A DNA stretch of 13,191 nt from assembly GCA_021741285.1 (NCBI GenBank), contig JAIOYD010000015.1, positions 1 to 13,191 of the forward strand, given 5' to 3'. Every line of letters begins with the position of its first letter. The first letter of the stretch is position 1. Position numbers and translations under genes: made by a program. Under the pieces are notes generated by a model. It was not told where the DNA came from. It saw only the letters and a program-made list of their open reading frames with translations, and searched no databases. This DNA comes from Rickettsiaceae bacterium. GTDB taxonomy: Bacteria > Pseudomonadota > Alphaproteobacteria > Rickettsiales > Rickettsiaceae. This document shows positions 8,032 to 13,191 of the stretch, one piece after another.

Positions 8032-8654
8032 TACTTCAACCTCTCTTCTAGAAGCGGTAGCGCATCTTTAGATATCAACACATGATCACTTCTTATAATG
8101 TCATACACATTCGCACCAATTACTGGTACCACACAAGTGTTAATTGCGGACGCAGCGGATAGCTTCAAGTTTTTTGAAGCTATCGATGCTCCATCGATCA
8201 GAAAAAATCTACCACCACCAAAATTAGCAAGCGCCTTAACTAGCTCAGCAGTTTTTGGCTGTTTCATTTCCACAGAATCAACAAAATGAAGCGCACCCGC
8301 AGCTAATTTTATTGAAAGAGCATGTCTCATGCCTAGCTTCCTAACTTTTTTCTGTAAGCTCGTCTCATGAGATCTTACTTGTGGGCCATGAGCTACACCA
8401 CCACCACGACGCTGAACCCCGCGAGCATTACCTTGCCTCGCGTTACCAGTTCCTTTTTGTTTAAAAGGCTTTTTGTTCGAACCAGAAACTTCACCTACCG
8501 TTTTAACAGAGTGAGTTCCGCTTCTTGCTTTAGCCCTTTGCCAATCTATAACTCTTTTAACAATATCTTCCCTTGCTTCTAGTCCGAAAATGGCCTCGCT
8601 TAGCGATACTTCGCCAACAACTTGATTTTCTAGACTTACCAAATCAGCTTTCAT
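8031..8654 (-). CDS. rplD: 50S ribosomal protein L4
   Basis: L4 reaches the exit tunnel and in E. coli represses the S10 operon by transcription attenuation and translational control. The 207-residue product has the basic tunnel loop KPFKQKGTGNARQGNARGVQ (residues about 62-81) and RRGGGVAHGPQVRSH, then the globular C-terminal domain. The ATG has AGG about 8 nt upstream; rplC ends 38 nt before it. Within codons for SIASKNLKLS the mRNA can form an 11-bp perfect hairpin, overlapped by a second hairpin (see findings). The E. coli S10 leader hairpins bound by L4 are not recognisable here. Confidence 0.98.
   Translation of the reverse strand: MKADLVSLENQVVGEVSLSEAIFGLEAREDIVKRVIDWQRAKARSGTHSVKTVGEVSGSNKKPFKQKGTGNARQGNARGVQRRGGGVAHGPQVRSHETSLQKKVRKLGMRHALSIKLAAGALHFVDSVEMKQPKTAELVKALANFGGGRFFLIDGASIASKNLKLSAASAINTCVVPVIGANVYDIIRSDHVLISKDALPLLEERLK
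8158..8198 (-). repeat. Overlapping inverted repeats inside rplD
   Basis: GATAGCTTCAA (8158-8168) and TTGAAGCTATC (8174-8184) form a perfect 11-bp stem with a 5-nt loop. ATCGAT (8182-8187) and ATCGAT (8193-8198) form a 6-bp stem with a 5-nt loop. The two stems share bases 8182-8184, so in RNA both cannot be complete at once. They lie in the middle of the L4 coding region on the coding (minus) strand. Function is unknown. Confidence 0.6.
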
Positions 8655-8692
8655 AAATTTTTACCTAATTTCACTCAACCCAATATCTAAAA

Positions 8693-9337
8693 CTATGCAG
8701 TGACCGCTTTTTTAACGGCATCTTTGATCGACACGTATTTACCTTTCGATCCAGGCACATTTCCAGAAACAATAATTATCCCTTTCTCATCGTCCACTTC
8801 TACAATTCGTAAATTTTGAATAGTAACATTCTCGTCACCCATGTGACCAGCCATTTTCTTACCCTTAAACACCTTACCAGGATCCTGACACTGACCCGTT
8901 GAACCGTGAGAACGATGCGATACAGAAACACCATGCGACGCTTCTAAACCTCTAAAATTATGCCTTTTCATCACACCAGCAAAACCCTTACCAATTGATC
9001 TACCTGTAACATCAACAAATTGACCAATTCTAAAGTGGCTTGCTTTCATTTCACAACCAATATCCAGCAAATTACTTTCAGAAACTCTAAACTCTTTTAA
9101 TAAAGCCCTTGGCTCAACTTTTGCATCAGCAAAAACCTTCCTCATTGGCTTTGAAACTTTAGAAGGCTTTCTCAAAGTAGAGCCCAAAACAACAGCATTG
9201 TATCCGTCTCTAGAGTCGGTCTTTTGACCCACTACTTGACAATCCTCAAGCTGCAAAAATGTAAGTGTAATTCTTTCACCTTGCTCGGTGAACATTGAGC
9301 TCATGCCCAATTTTTTTGCGACCAAACCTGTTCTCAT
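8693..9337 (-). CDS. rplC: 50S ribosomal protein L3
   Basis: L3 starts 50S assembly and reaches the peptidyl-transferase centre with a long loop. The 214-residue product begins [20 protein letters not shown]. The loop region reads [20 protein letters not shown] followed by [20 protein letters not shown] and [17 protein letters not shown]. The glutamine that PrmB methylates in E. coli aligns with the Gln of CQDPGK. Length is normal. The ATG lies only 2 nt after the rpsJ stop and GGTGGGTG in the rpsJ end supplies the ribosome site. Confidence 0.98.
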   Translation of the reverse strand: MRTGLVAKKLGMSSMFTEQGERITLTFLQLEDCQVVGQKTDSRDGYNAVVLGSTLRKPSKVSKPMRKVFADAKVEPRALLKEFRVSESNLLDIGCEMKASHFRIGQFVDVTGRSIGKGFAGVMKRHNFRGLEASHGVSVSHRSHGSTGQCQDPGKVFKGKKMAGHMGDENVTIQNLRIVEVDDEKGIIIVSGNVPGSKGKYVSIKDAVKKAVTA

Positions 9338-9339
9338 CT

Positions 9340-9657
9340 TTAAGCACCCACCAATTTAATTTCAACATCAACACCAGCTGGTAAGTCAACTTTTCTCAAA
9401 GCTTCAACAGTTTGCGGGGTAGGATAATTAATAATCACTAACCTTTTTTGAGTCCTAATCTCAAACTGTTCTCTAGATTTCTTATCAATGTGAGGGCCTC
9501 TTATAACTGTAAATCTTTCAATATGCCGAGGAAGAGGAATTGGACCACTAACATCCGCTCCAGTACGCTTAACCGCACTAACAATCTCGCTTGTCGCATG
9601 TTCAAGTGAACGATGATCAAAAGACTTCAGTTTGATTTTTATTCTCTGATTATTCAT
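9340..9657 (-). CDS. rpsJ: 30S ribosomal protein S10 (NusE)
   Basis: S10 sits in the 30S head and, as NusE, also joins NusB, NusA and NusG in antitermination and transcription-translation coupling. The 105-residue product contains [39 protein letters not shown] (residues about 37-56), the [14 protein letters not shown] segment and the [20 protein letters not shown] block. AAGGA lies about 5 nt before the ATG. It is the first S10-group gene and follows tuf across a 91-nt spacer that contains a strong hairpin. Confidence 0.98.
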   Translation of the reverse strand: MNNQRIKIKLKSFDHRSLEHATSEIVSAVKRTGADVSGPIPLPRHIERFTVIRGPHIDKKSREQFEIRTQKRLVIINYPTPQTVEALRKVDLPAGVDVEIKLVGA

Positions 9658-9748
9658 ATTATCCTTTATTTAAAACAGCCCAAGTATAAGCCCCAAAAGA
9701 GACACCAACTCCAAATATTGGCGCCCTAGTTTTGGGCGCCAATATTAC
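9658..9748 (-). other. tuf-rpsJ spacer with possible weak S10 promoter
   Basis: The 91-nt spacer holds a 13-bp hairpin next to the tuf stop (listed separately) and, closer to rpsJ, a TATACT hexamer (plus-strand AGTATA at 9683-9688), five of six to the -10 consensus, placed about 25 nt before the rpsJ start. The only -35-like hexamer (TTGGAG) is 20 bp away, too far for a good promoter. Most rpsJ transcription may therefore come by read-through from tuf. Confidence 0.3.
9714..9746 (-). terminator. 13-bp perfect hairpin just after tuf; possible attenuator or processing site
   Basis: AATATTGGCGCCC (9714-9726) and GGGCGCCAATATT (9734-9746) are exact reverse complements with a 7-nt loop. The stem starts 2 nt after the tuf TAA. 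Its inner seven pairs are all G-C, so it should be very stable in RNA. On the transcribed (minus) strand it is followed by TTGGAGTT and not a T run, so it is not a standard intrinsic terminator. It could reduce read-through, protect the 3' end of tuf mRNA, or serve as an RNase site. By rough estimate such a repeat is not expected by chance in 13 kb. Confidence 0.65.
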
Positions 9749-10927
9749 TTACTTTAGAATTTTTGATACAACACCAGCACCAACAGTTCTACCACCTTCA
9801 CGAATCGCAAAACGTAAACCTTCGTCCATAGCAACCGGAGAAATCATCTTAACAGTAATTCTTGTGTTATCGCCCGGCATTACCATTTCTTTACCCGCTG
9901 GCAGTTCGATTTCACCCGTAACGTCAGTAGTTCTAAAATAGAACTGTGGACGATAATTCTTAAAGAACGGGGTGTGACGACCACCTTCTTCCTTATTAAG
10001 AACGTAGATTTCAGCTTCAAACTCAGTATGCGGAGTAATTGAACCAGGTTTAGCTAAAACCTGCCCTCTATACACGTCTTCTCTTTTTGTGCCACGAAGA
10101 AGTACTCCAACATTATCTCCAGCTTGACCAGAATCAAGAAGTTTTCTAAACATCTCAACACCAGTACAAATAGTTTTTTCAGTAGCTTTAATACCAACAA
10201 TTTCGAGCTCTTCACCAACTTTAACTACACCCTGTTCAATTCTACCAGTAACAACAGTGCCACGGCCTGAAATAGAGAAAACATCCTCTATTGGCATCAA
10301 AAATGGCTTATCAAGCTCACGCACCGGCTGAGGAATATAAGAATCAACAGCGTTCATCAGTTCTTCAATGCATTGTTCATCAGTACCATTAAGAACATTA
10401 AGTGCAGAACCCCTGATAATTGGGATATCATCACCTGGATATTCATAAAGAGAAAGAAGTTCTCTTACTTCCATTTCTACCAATTCCAGAAGCTCTTCAT
10501 CATCTACTTGATCAACTTTGTTTAAGAACACAACAAGCGAAGGCACACCAACCTGACGAGCTAAAAGAATATGCTCTCTAGTTTGAGGCATTGGACCATC
10601 AGCAGCCGACACTACGAGTATCGCTCCATCCATTTGCGCAGCGCCAGTGATCATGTTTTTTACATAATCAGCGTGCCCAGGACAATCTACGTCAGCATAA
10701 TGTCTATTAGCTGTTTCATACTCGACGTGCGCAGTTGAGATCGTAATACCTCTTGCTTTTTCTTCTGGAGCACCATCTATTTCATCATATTTTGACTCTT
10801 TTGCCTGGCCTTTTTTTGCCAGAACTTTAGTGATCGCCGCTGTAAGAGAAGTTTTACCGTGATCAACGTGACCAATAGTTCCTATGTTACAGTGCGGTTT
10901 ATTCCGCTCAAACTTTGCTTTTGCCAT
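9749..10927 (-). CDS. tuf: Translation elongation factor Tu
   Basis: EF-Tu carries aminoacyl-tRNA to the ribosome and hydrolyses GTP. The 392-residue product contains all GTPase motifs: GHVDHGKT (P-loop, residues 19-26), RGITI (switch I, 59-63), DCPGH (81-85) with the catalytic His, and NKVD (136-139). Domains 2 and 3 follow, with [33 protein letters not shown] and the C-terminal [16 protein letters not shown]. Sites altered in kirromycin-resistant E. coli look wild type (Gln in RQVGVP, Ala in RFAIREG). AGGAG stands about 8 nt before the ATG. The gene follows tRNA-Tyr and tRNA-Gly, as tufB does elsewhere, but precedes rpsJ, as tufA does: the chimeric order described in Rickettsia. Confidence 0.99.
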   Translation of the reverse strand: MAKAKFERNKPHCNIGTIGHVDHGKTSLTAAITKVLAKKGQAKESKYDEIDGAPEEKARGITISTAHVEYETANRHYADVDCPGHADYVKNMITGAAQMDGAILVVSAADGPMPQTREHILLARQVGVPSLVVFLNKVDQVDDEELLELVEMEVRELLSLYEYPGDDIPIIRGSALNVLNGTDEQCIEELMNAVDSYIPQPVRELDKPFLMPIEDVFSISGRGTVVTGRIEQGVVKVGEELEIVGIKATEKTICTGVEMFRKLLDSGQAGDNVGVLLRGTKREDVYRGQVLAKPGSITPHTEFEAEIYVLNKEEGGRHTPFFKNYRPQFYFRTTDVTGEIELPAGKEMVMPGDNTRITVKMISPVAMDEGLRFAIREGGRTVGAGVVSKILK

Positions 10928-11028
10928 AAAGTTTTCTCCTAAAAATATATAAAAAGTTCAACAACTAAAAATTACTTATAACTCACCTTTAACATCATCA
11001 GCTTAAACTCCACAGCTATTACAGCTTA
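10928..11028 (-). other. tuf leader, downstream of tRNA-Gly
   Basis: This 101-nt stretch lies between the tRNA-Gly CCA end and the tuf start. It has no ORF and no convincing promoter, so tuf is probably transcribed with the two tRNAs. A hairpin can form at its upstream edge by pairing CTCCA (last bases of the tRNA gene) with TGGAG (plus strand 11008-11012), with an inner AGCT/AGCT pair; this could matter for 3' processing of the tRNA. Confidence 0.5.
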
Positions 11029-11102
11029 TGGAGCGGGTGATGGGAATCGAACCCACGCAGCCAGCTTGGAAGGCTGGGACTCTACCATTGAGCTACACCC
11101 GC
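11029..11102 (-). tRNA. tRNA-Gly (anticodon TCC)
   Basis: The minus strand folds as a complete 74-nt cloverleaf. The acceptor stem GCGGGTG pairs with CACCCGC, and T is the discriminator base, followed by an encoded CCA. The D arm (GCTC...GAG) is present. The anticodon arm CCAGC-CTTCCAA-GCTGG gives anticodon TCC, and the T arm GTGGG-TTCGATT-CCCAT is intact. It reads GGA and GGG glycine codons. It lies 28 nt after tRNA-Tyr and 101 nt before tuf. Confidence 0.97.
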
Positions 11103-11130
11103 AATACTCACCTAGACCACAAATAACAAG

Positions 11131-11216
11131 TGGTGGAGGGAGAAGGATTTGAACCTTCGAACGCATACGCGGGCAGATTTACAGTCTGCTGCCATTGACC
11201 ACTCGGCCACCCCTCC
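11131..11216 (-). tRNA. tRNA-Tyr (anticodon GTA)
   Basis: The minus strand gives an 86-nt class II tRNA with a long variable arm. The acceptor stem GGAGGGG pairs with TCCCTCC (one G-T wobble at the base), A is the discriminator and CCA is encoded. The anticodon stem-loop GCAGA-CTGTAAA-TCTGC gives GTA, which defines tyrosine. The T arm is GAAGG-TTCAAAT-CCTTC. It is the first gene of the probable tRNA-Tyr/tRNA-Gly/tuf transcript. Confidence 0.97.
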
Positions 11217-11232
11217 CGATAAAACCTACAGC

Positions 11233-11261
11233 AAAATAAACCACTCGAGCGTTAAACGCAA
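11233..11261 (-). promoter_or_regulatory. Candidate promoter of the tRNA-Tyr/tRNA-Gly/tuf unit
   Basis: On the minus strand TTGCGT (11256-11261) and TATTTT (11233-11238) are separated by exactly 17 bp. Transcription would start near 11226, about 10 nt before the mature tRNA-Tyr 5' end, which is a typical distance. The -35 box overlaps the palindrome GCGTT-T-AACGC (11249-11259) and abuts a second inverted repeat, so access for RNA polymerase could be controlled by a DNA-binding protein. Confidence 0.6.
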
Positions 11262-11309
11262 GCACTAATTCTAAGTGCTAATTTAAAAAGCGTCGATCTC
11301 AAGCTTTTT
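11249..11309. repeat. Three consecutive inverted repeats in the divergent tuf/rlmB region
   Basis: IR1 is GCGTT-A-AACGC (11249-11259, plus strand), a palindrome around one central base. IR2 is AGCACT-(7 nt)-AGTGCT (11261-11279). IR3 is AAAAAGC-(11 nt)-GCTTTTT (11285-11309). They stand almost end to end between two divergent transcription units and directly upstream of, or overlapping, the -35 box of the tRNA/tuf promoter. IR3 lacks the G-C rich stem and trailing T run of a terminator on either strand. They may be operators or chance; none matches a site I can name. Confidence 0.45.
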
Positions 11310-11355
11310 TATACTCTTCAGGGCGGTATATCGAAAATGTTTAGTTGTAAGTTTC

Positions 11356-11361
11356 TATAAT
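11356..11361 (+). promoter_or_regulatory. Possible -10 box for the methyltransferase gene
   Basis: A perfect TATAAT lies 12 bp before the first possible ATG at 11374. No good -35 hexamer is found 16-19 bp upstream. If it is used, transcription would start near 11368, leaving almost no leader for that ATG and favouring one of the later starts. Confidence 0.3.
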
Positions 11362-11373
11362 AAATAGTAGTTT

Positions 11374-12144
11374 ATGTCAAGAACATTTTTGAGTAAAAAC
11401 TTAGGTATTATGCGTATTAAGAAGAAAATGAACGTTTTGAATAGATCCCAATACTATATGTATGGTATTCATGCTGTTTTAGCAGCCACAAAAAATAGTA
11501 ATCGCCTAGTAGAGAAAATATTTTGTCTACAGAAATTTGCAGATGAATATAAAAATAAGCTAAAAAATCACAATATAGAAATAGTGCAAAACGACTTTAT
11601 TATAAAAAAAATTGGTAAAGATCAACCACACCAAGGAGTAATCGCATTTGTTACTACTATTTTTAAGAACCACATAGATGAATTAAAATTCTATCCAACT
11701 AAAGATAGAGTTGTCATATTAGATCAAATATCAGATCCTCAAAATATTGGAGCAATTATCAGGAGCGCGGCAGCTTTTAATATAGACAAAGTAATATTAC
11801 CTAAAGATAACGCCCCAGATGAGAATGCTTCTATTGCAAAAGCAGCTTCTGGCTGCTTAGAACTGGTTCAAATAGCAAAAGTGACAAACATCAAACACAC
11901 AATAGAGGCACTAAAAAACAAAGGCTTCTGGATTGTAGGACCCGACTCTGAAGGCAAAAATAGCTTAAAAGAAGTAGTAGATATTGATAAAGTAGCTGTA
12001 ATTATAGGTTCTGAAGGGAAGGGGATGCGCAAACTTACTTCTGAATCATGTGATTTTCTTACAAAAATACCAATCTCCGATAAAGTAGAGAGCCTAAATG
12101 CTTCTAATGCAGCCAGCATAATTTTTCACTTGTTATATCGTTAG
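11374..12144 (+). CDS. rlmB: SpoU/TrmH-family 2'-O-ribose RNA methyltransferase, RlmB-like
   Basis: This SPOUT enzyme probably methylates a guanosine 2'-OH in 23S rRNA (Gm2251 in E. coli). Numbering from the first ATG, an N-terminal substrate-binding domain carries YGIHAVLAA (about 30-38) and HQGVIAFV. The catalytic knot domain has three SpoU motifs: DPQNIGAIIRS (121-131, with the Asn and catalytic Arg), VIIGSEGKGMR (209-219) and VESLNASNAAS (238-248). The start is unsure. ATG 11374 is the longest; 11410 (238+6 residues), 11428 (238 residues, AAGAAG upstream) and 11458 (228 residues, directly before YGIHAV as in E. coli) are alternatives, and the first 28 residues are not conserved in the family. 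It is divergent from the tRNA/tuf unit. TrmH-type tRNA specificity cannot be excluded. Confidence 0.88.
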   Translation: MSRTFLSKNLGIMRIKKKMNVLNRSQYYMYGIHAVLAATKNSNRLVEKIFCLQKFADEYKNKLKNHNIEIVQNDFIIKKIGKDQPHQGVIAFVTTIFKNHIDELKFYPTKDRVVILDQISDPQNIGAIIRSAAAFNIDKVILPKDNAPDENASIAKAASGCLELVQIAKVTNIKHTIEALKNKGFWIVGPDSEGKNSLKEVVDIDKVAVIIGSEGKGMRKLTSESCDFLTKIPISDKVESLNASNAASIIFHLLYR

Positions 12145-12367
12145 AAAGATTATATTGAGCCCTTTATTTAGAAAAAGATGAAATAAGTCCATGACAAATA
12201 TTAAATACTATTATTCCTCTCTACGCGCTCTAAAAGCAACTCGAGATAAAAAAAGTATTGCGAATTCATTCCTATACGATCTTTTTATTTATTTTACGGC
12301 TATAGCTGCTACATAATAGTGATGTATAAATTTAGTAACGTAATATATTGGGTGTATTTGATTAGCT
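12145..12367 (+). other. rlmB-virB8 intergenic region
   Basis: This 223-nt AT-rich region separates the methyltransferase from virB8 on the same strand. It shows no hairpin terminator after the methyltransferase gene. It includes one possible 41-codon ORF (listed separately). Several AT-rich hexamers resemble -10 boxes (for example TATAAA near 12325), but none pairs with a credible -35, so the virB8 promoter is not located. Confidence 0.4.
12191..12316 (+). CDS. Possible small protein, 41 residues, unrecognised
   Basis: An ATG-started frame of 41 codons ends at TAA 12314-12316. The product starts MTNIKYYYSS, has a basic middle (LRALKATRDKK) and a hydrophobic end (FLYDLFIYFTAIAAT) that could be a short membrane segment. 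It has no cysteine, so it is not a VirB7-type lipoprotein. The ribosome site is poor, and no family is recognised. It could be a real small gene just upstream of virB8, a remnant of a longer gene, or a chance frame. Confidence 0.22.
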   Translation: MTNIKYYYSSLRALKATRDKKSIANSFLYDLFIYFTAIAAT

Positions 12368-13114
12368 ATGATCAAAATTACTGATCTACTTAATAAGTTC
12401 AAAAAAACTGAATCGAACACAGTAACCGTTCCTATTGACGGAGAAGCTGGGTCTCAAGAAATAAAGCAACTAAAAAACTGGTATGAAGAACGTCATGACA
12501 ACATAACAGTTCAGCGAAATTTGTTGTTTTTATTGCTGTTAGTTTTACTTTGTTTGTCAATAGTATCTATTGGAGTAGTAGCTTATGTAATAAATACAAA
12601 AAGATTTGATCCATTCGTTATACAAATTGACGATACAACTGGAATAGCAAAGGTTGTAAACCCACTTACATCTACTGTCCTAAGTGGGAATGAGGCTCTT
12701 GCTCAGTATTTTATCAAAAAATATATCATAGCAAGAGAAACCTACAATCCTGTTGATTTTAGCACAGAAGCAAAAAGAGTGGTTAGATTACTGTCGGCAA
12801 ATTCAATTTACTGGGACTATCGAGGCTATTTAAAAAATGAGGCAGTTGATCCAACCATTAAATATGGTCAGAAAAATACAACATATTTGGTGGTTAAGTC
12901 GTGGTCAAAATTAGCTGACAAAAAGTATATTATGCGATTCTCAATAAATGAAACTGCTGGAGCAATGAAGGTTTTTAACAAAATAGCAGTAGTGGAATTT
13001 CAGTATTTGCCTATGGAATTGACGGAAAACGACAAGGACGTCAATCCAGTAGGTTTTCAAGTAACCGGATATAGGATGGACTATGATATAGTAAATCAAC
13101 TTGAGATAGCGTAA
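12368..13114 (+). CDS. virB8: Type IV secretion system inner-membrane protein VirB8 (rvh-type)
   Basis: VirB8 is an assembly factor of P-type conjugation-like secretion systems, anchored in the inner membrane with a periplasmic NTF2-like domain that contacts VirB9 and VirB10. The 248-residue product has a cytoplasmic N-terminus with NWYEERHDNITVQRN (residues about 37-51), one transmembrane helix (52-74), then RFDPFVIQIDDTTGIAKVV and the periplasmic domain. The C-terminal NPVGFQVTGYRMDYDIV (226-242) carries the family's NPxG-F-V-Y motif. ATG 12368 is the first start after an in-frame TGA at 12359-12361, though the ribosome site is weak. Rickettsiales encode two VirB8 copies in their rvh system; which one this is cannot be told from the window. 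Confidence 0.93.
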   Translation: MIKITDLLNKFKKTESNTVTVPIDGEAGSQEIKQLKNWYEERHDNITVQRNLLFLLLLVLLCLSIVSIGVVAYVINTKRFDPFVIQIDDTTGIAKVVNPLTSTVLSGNEALAQYFIKKYIIARETYNPVDFSTEAKRVVRLLSANSIYWDYRGYLKNEAVDPTIKYGQKNTTYLVVKSWSKLADKKYIMRFSINETAGAMKVFNKIAVVEFQYLPMELTENDKDVNPVGFQVTGYRMDYDIVNQLEIA

Positions 13115-13152
13115 TTAAAGAAAGAAACTAGGGAGTCATATAAAGTATTAAA

Positions 13153-13191
13153 ATGCGTAATTTGTTGCTTTATCCAACGTTTCATATTAGC
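13153..13191 (+). CDS. Possible start of the next gene (partial, 13 codons)
   Basis: After virB8 a frame opens with MRNLLLYPTFHIS and runs off the window. In rvh loci VirB8 is often followed by virB9 or virB7, whose products begin with a hydrophobic signal sequence; the leucine-rich start is compatible but far too short to judge. A GGGAG at 13131-13135 is 17 nt from this ATG, too far for an ideal Shine-Dalgarno. Confidence 0.25.
   Translation, partial: MRNLLLYPTFHIS

Noticed and set aside
9658..9700. A strong S10 promoter directly ahead of rpsJ
   Set aside because: A TATACT is present, but the only -35-like hexamer is 20 bp away; TTGGGG-17-TTAAAT further down would start inside the ribosome site. 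Recorded only as weak.
11285..11310. AAAAAGC...GCTTTTTT as an intrinsic terminator
   Set aside because: The stem has only two G-C pairs, the T run is itself part of the stem, and it lies between divergent promoters where no transcript ends.
12145..12367. Rickettsial palindromic element or insertion sequence remnant before virB8
   Set aside because: No long inverted repeat, target duplication or transposase-like frame is visible.

Overview
The window is AT-rich alphaproteobacterial DNA. Gene order and protein content point to the order Rickettsiales and most likely the family Rickettsiaceae. Three things support this: a complete tuf/S10/spc ribosomal protein block, a tuf gene that sits behind tRNA-Tyr and tRNA-Gly yet runs into rpsJ (the 'chimeric' arrangement known from Rickettsia prowazekii), and a VirB8 protein of the P-type (rvh-like) type IV secretion system. 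SecY, S5 and other proteins look clearly Rickettsiaceae-like but do not match, as far as I recall them, a described Rickettsia species closely. The genus assignment is therefore open.

Minus strand, read from about 11260 down to 1: a probable promoter, then tRNA-Tyr(GTA), tRNA-Gly(TCC), tuf, a 13-bp perfect hairpin, the S10 genes (rpsJ rplC rplD rplW rplB rpsS rplV rpsC rplP rpmC rpsQ), a strong candidate promoter in the rpsQ-rplN gap, the spc genes (rplN rplX rplE rpsN rpsH rplF rplR rpsE rpmD rplO), a 197-nt spacer with another candidate promoter, and the first 70 codons of secY. All 21 ribosomal proteins and EF-Tu are intact and of normal length. Genes are mostly 0-40 nt apart or overlap, and several Shine-Dalgarno sites lie in the end of the preceding gene. 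Together they make the assembly line for both ribosomal subunits, the elongation factor that delivers aminoacyl-tRNA, and the start of the Sec translocon.

Plus strand, from about 11370 to the end: a SpoU/TrmH-family 2'-O-methyltransferase (RlmB-like) is divergent from the tRNA/tuf unit. The 157-nt intergenic region between them carries three consecutive inverted repeats. Next come a 223-nt spacer with one possible 41-codon ORF, virB8 of the type IV secretion system, and 77 nt that may hold the start of the next gene.

I found no mobile element, CRISPR array or clearly novel multigene system. The parts that deserve a second look are regulatory: the 13-bp hairpin after tuf, overlapping (mutually exclusive) hairpins inside rplD, the inverted-repeat cluster at the tuf promoter, the conserved-position spc promoter, the detached secY with its own promoter-like sequence, and the junction of housekeeping genes with a secretion gene.
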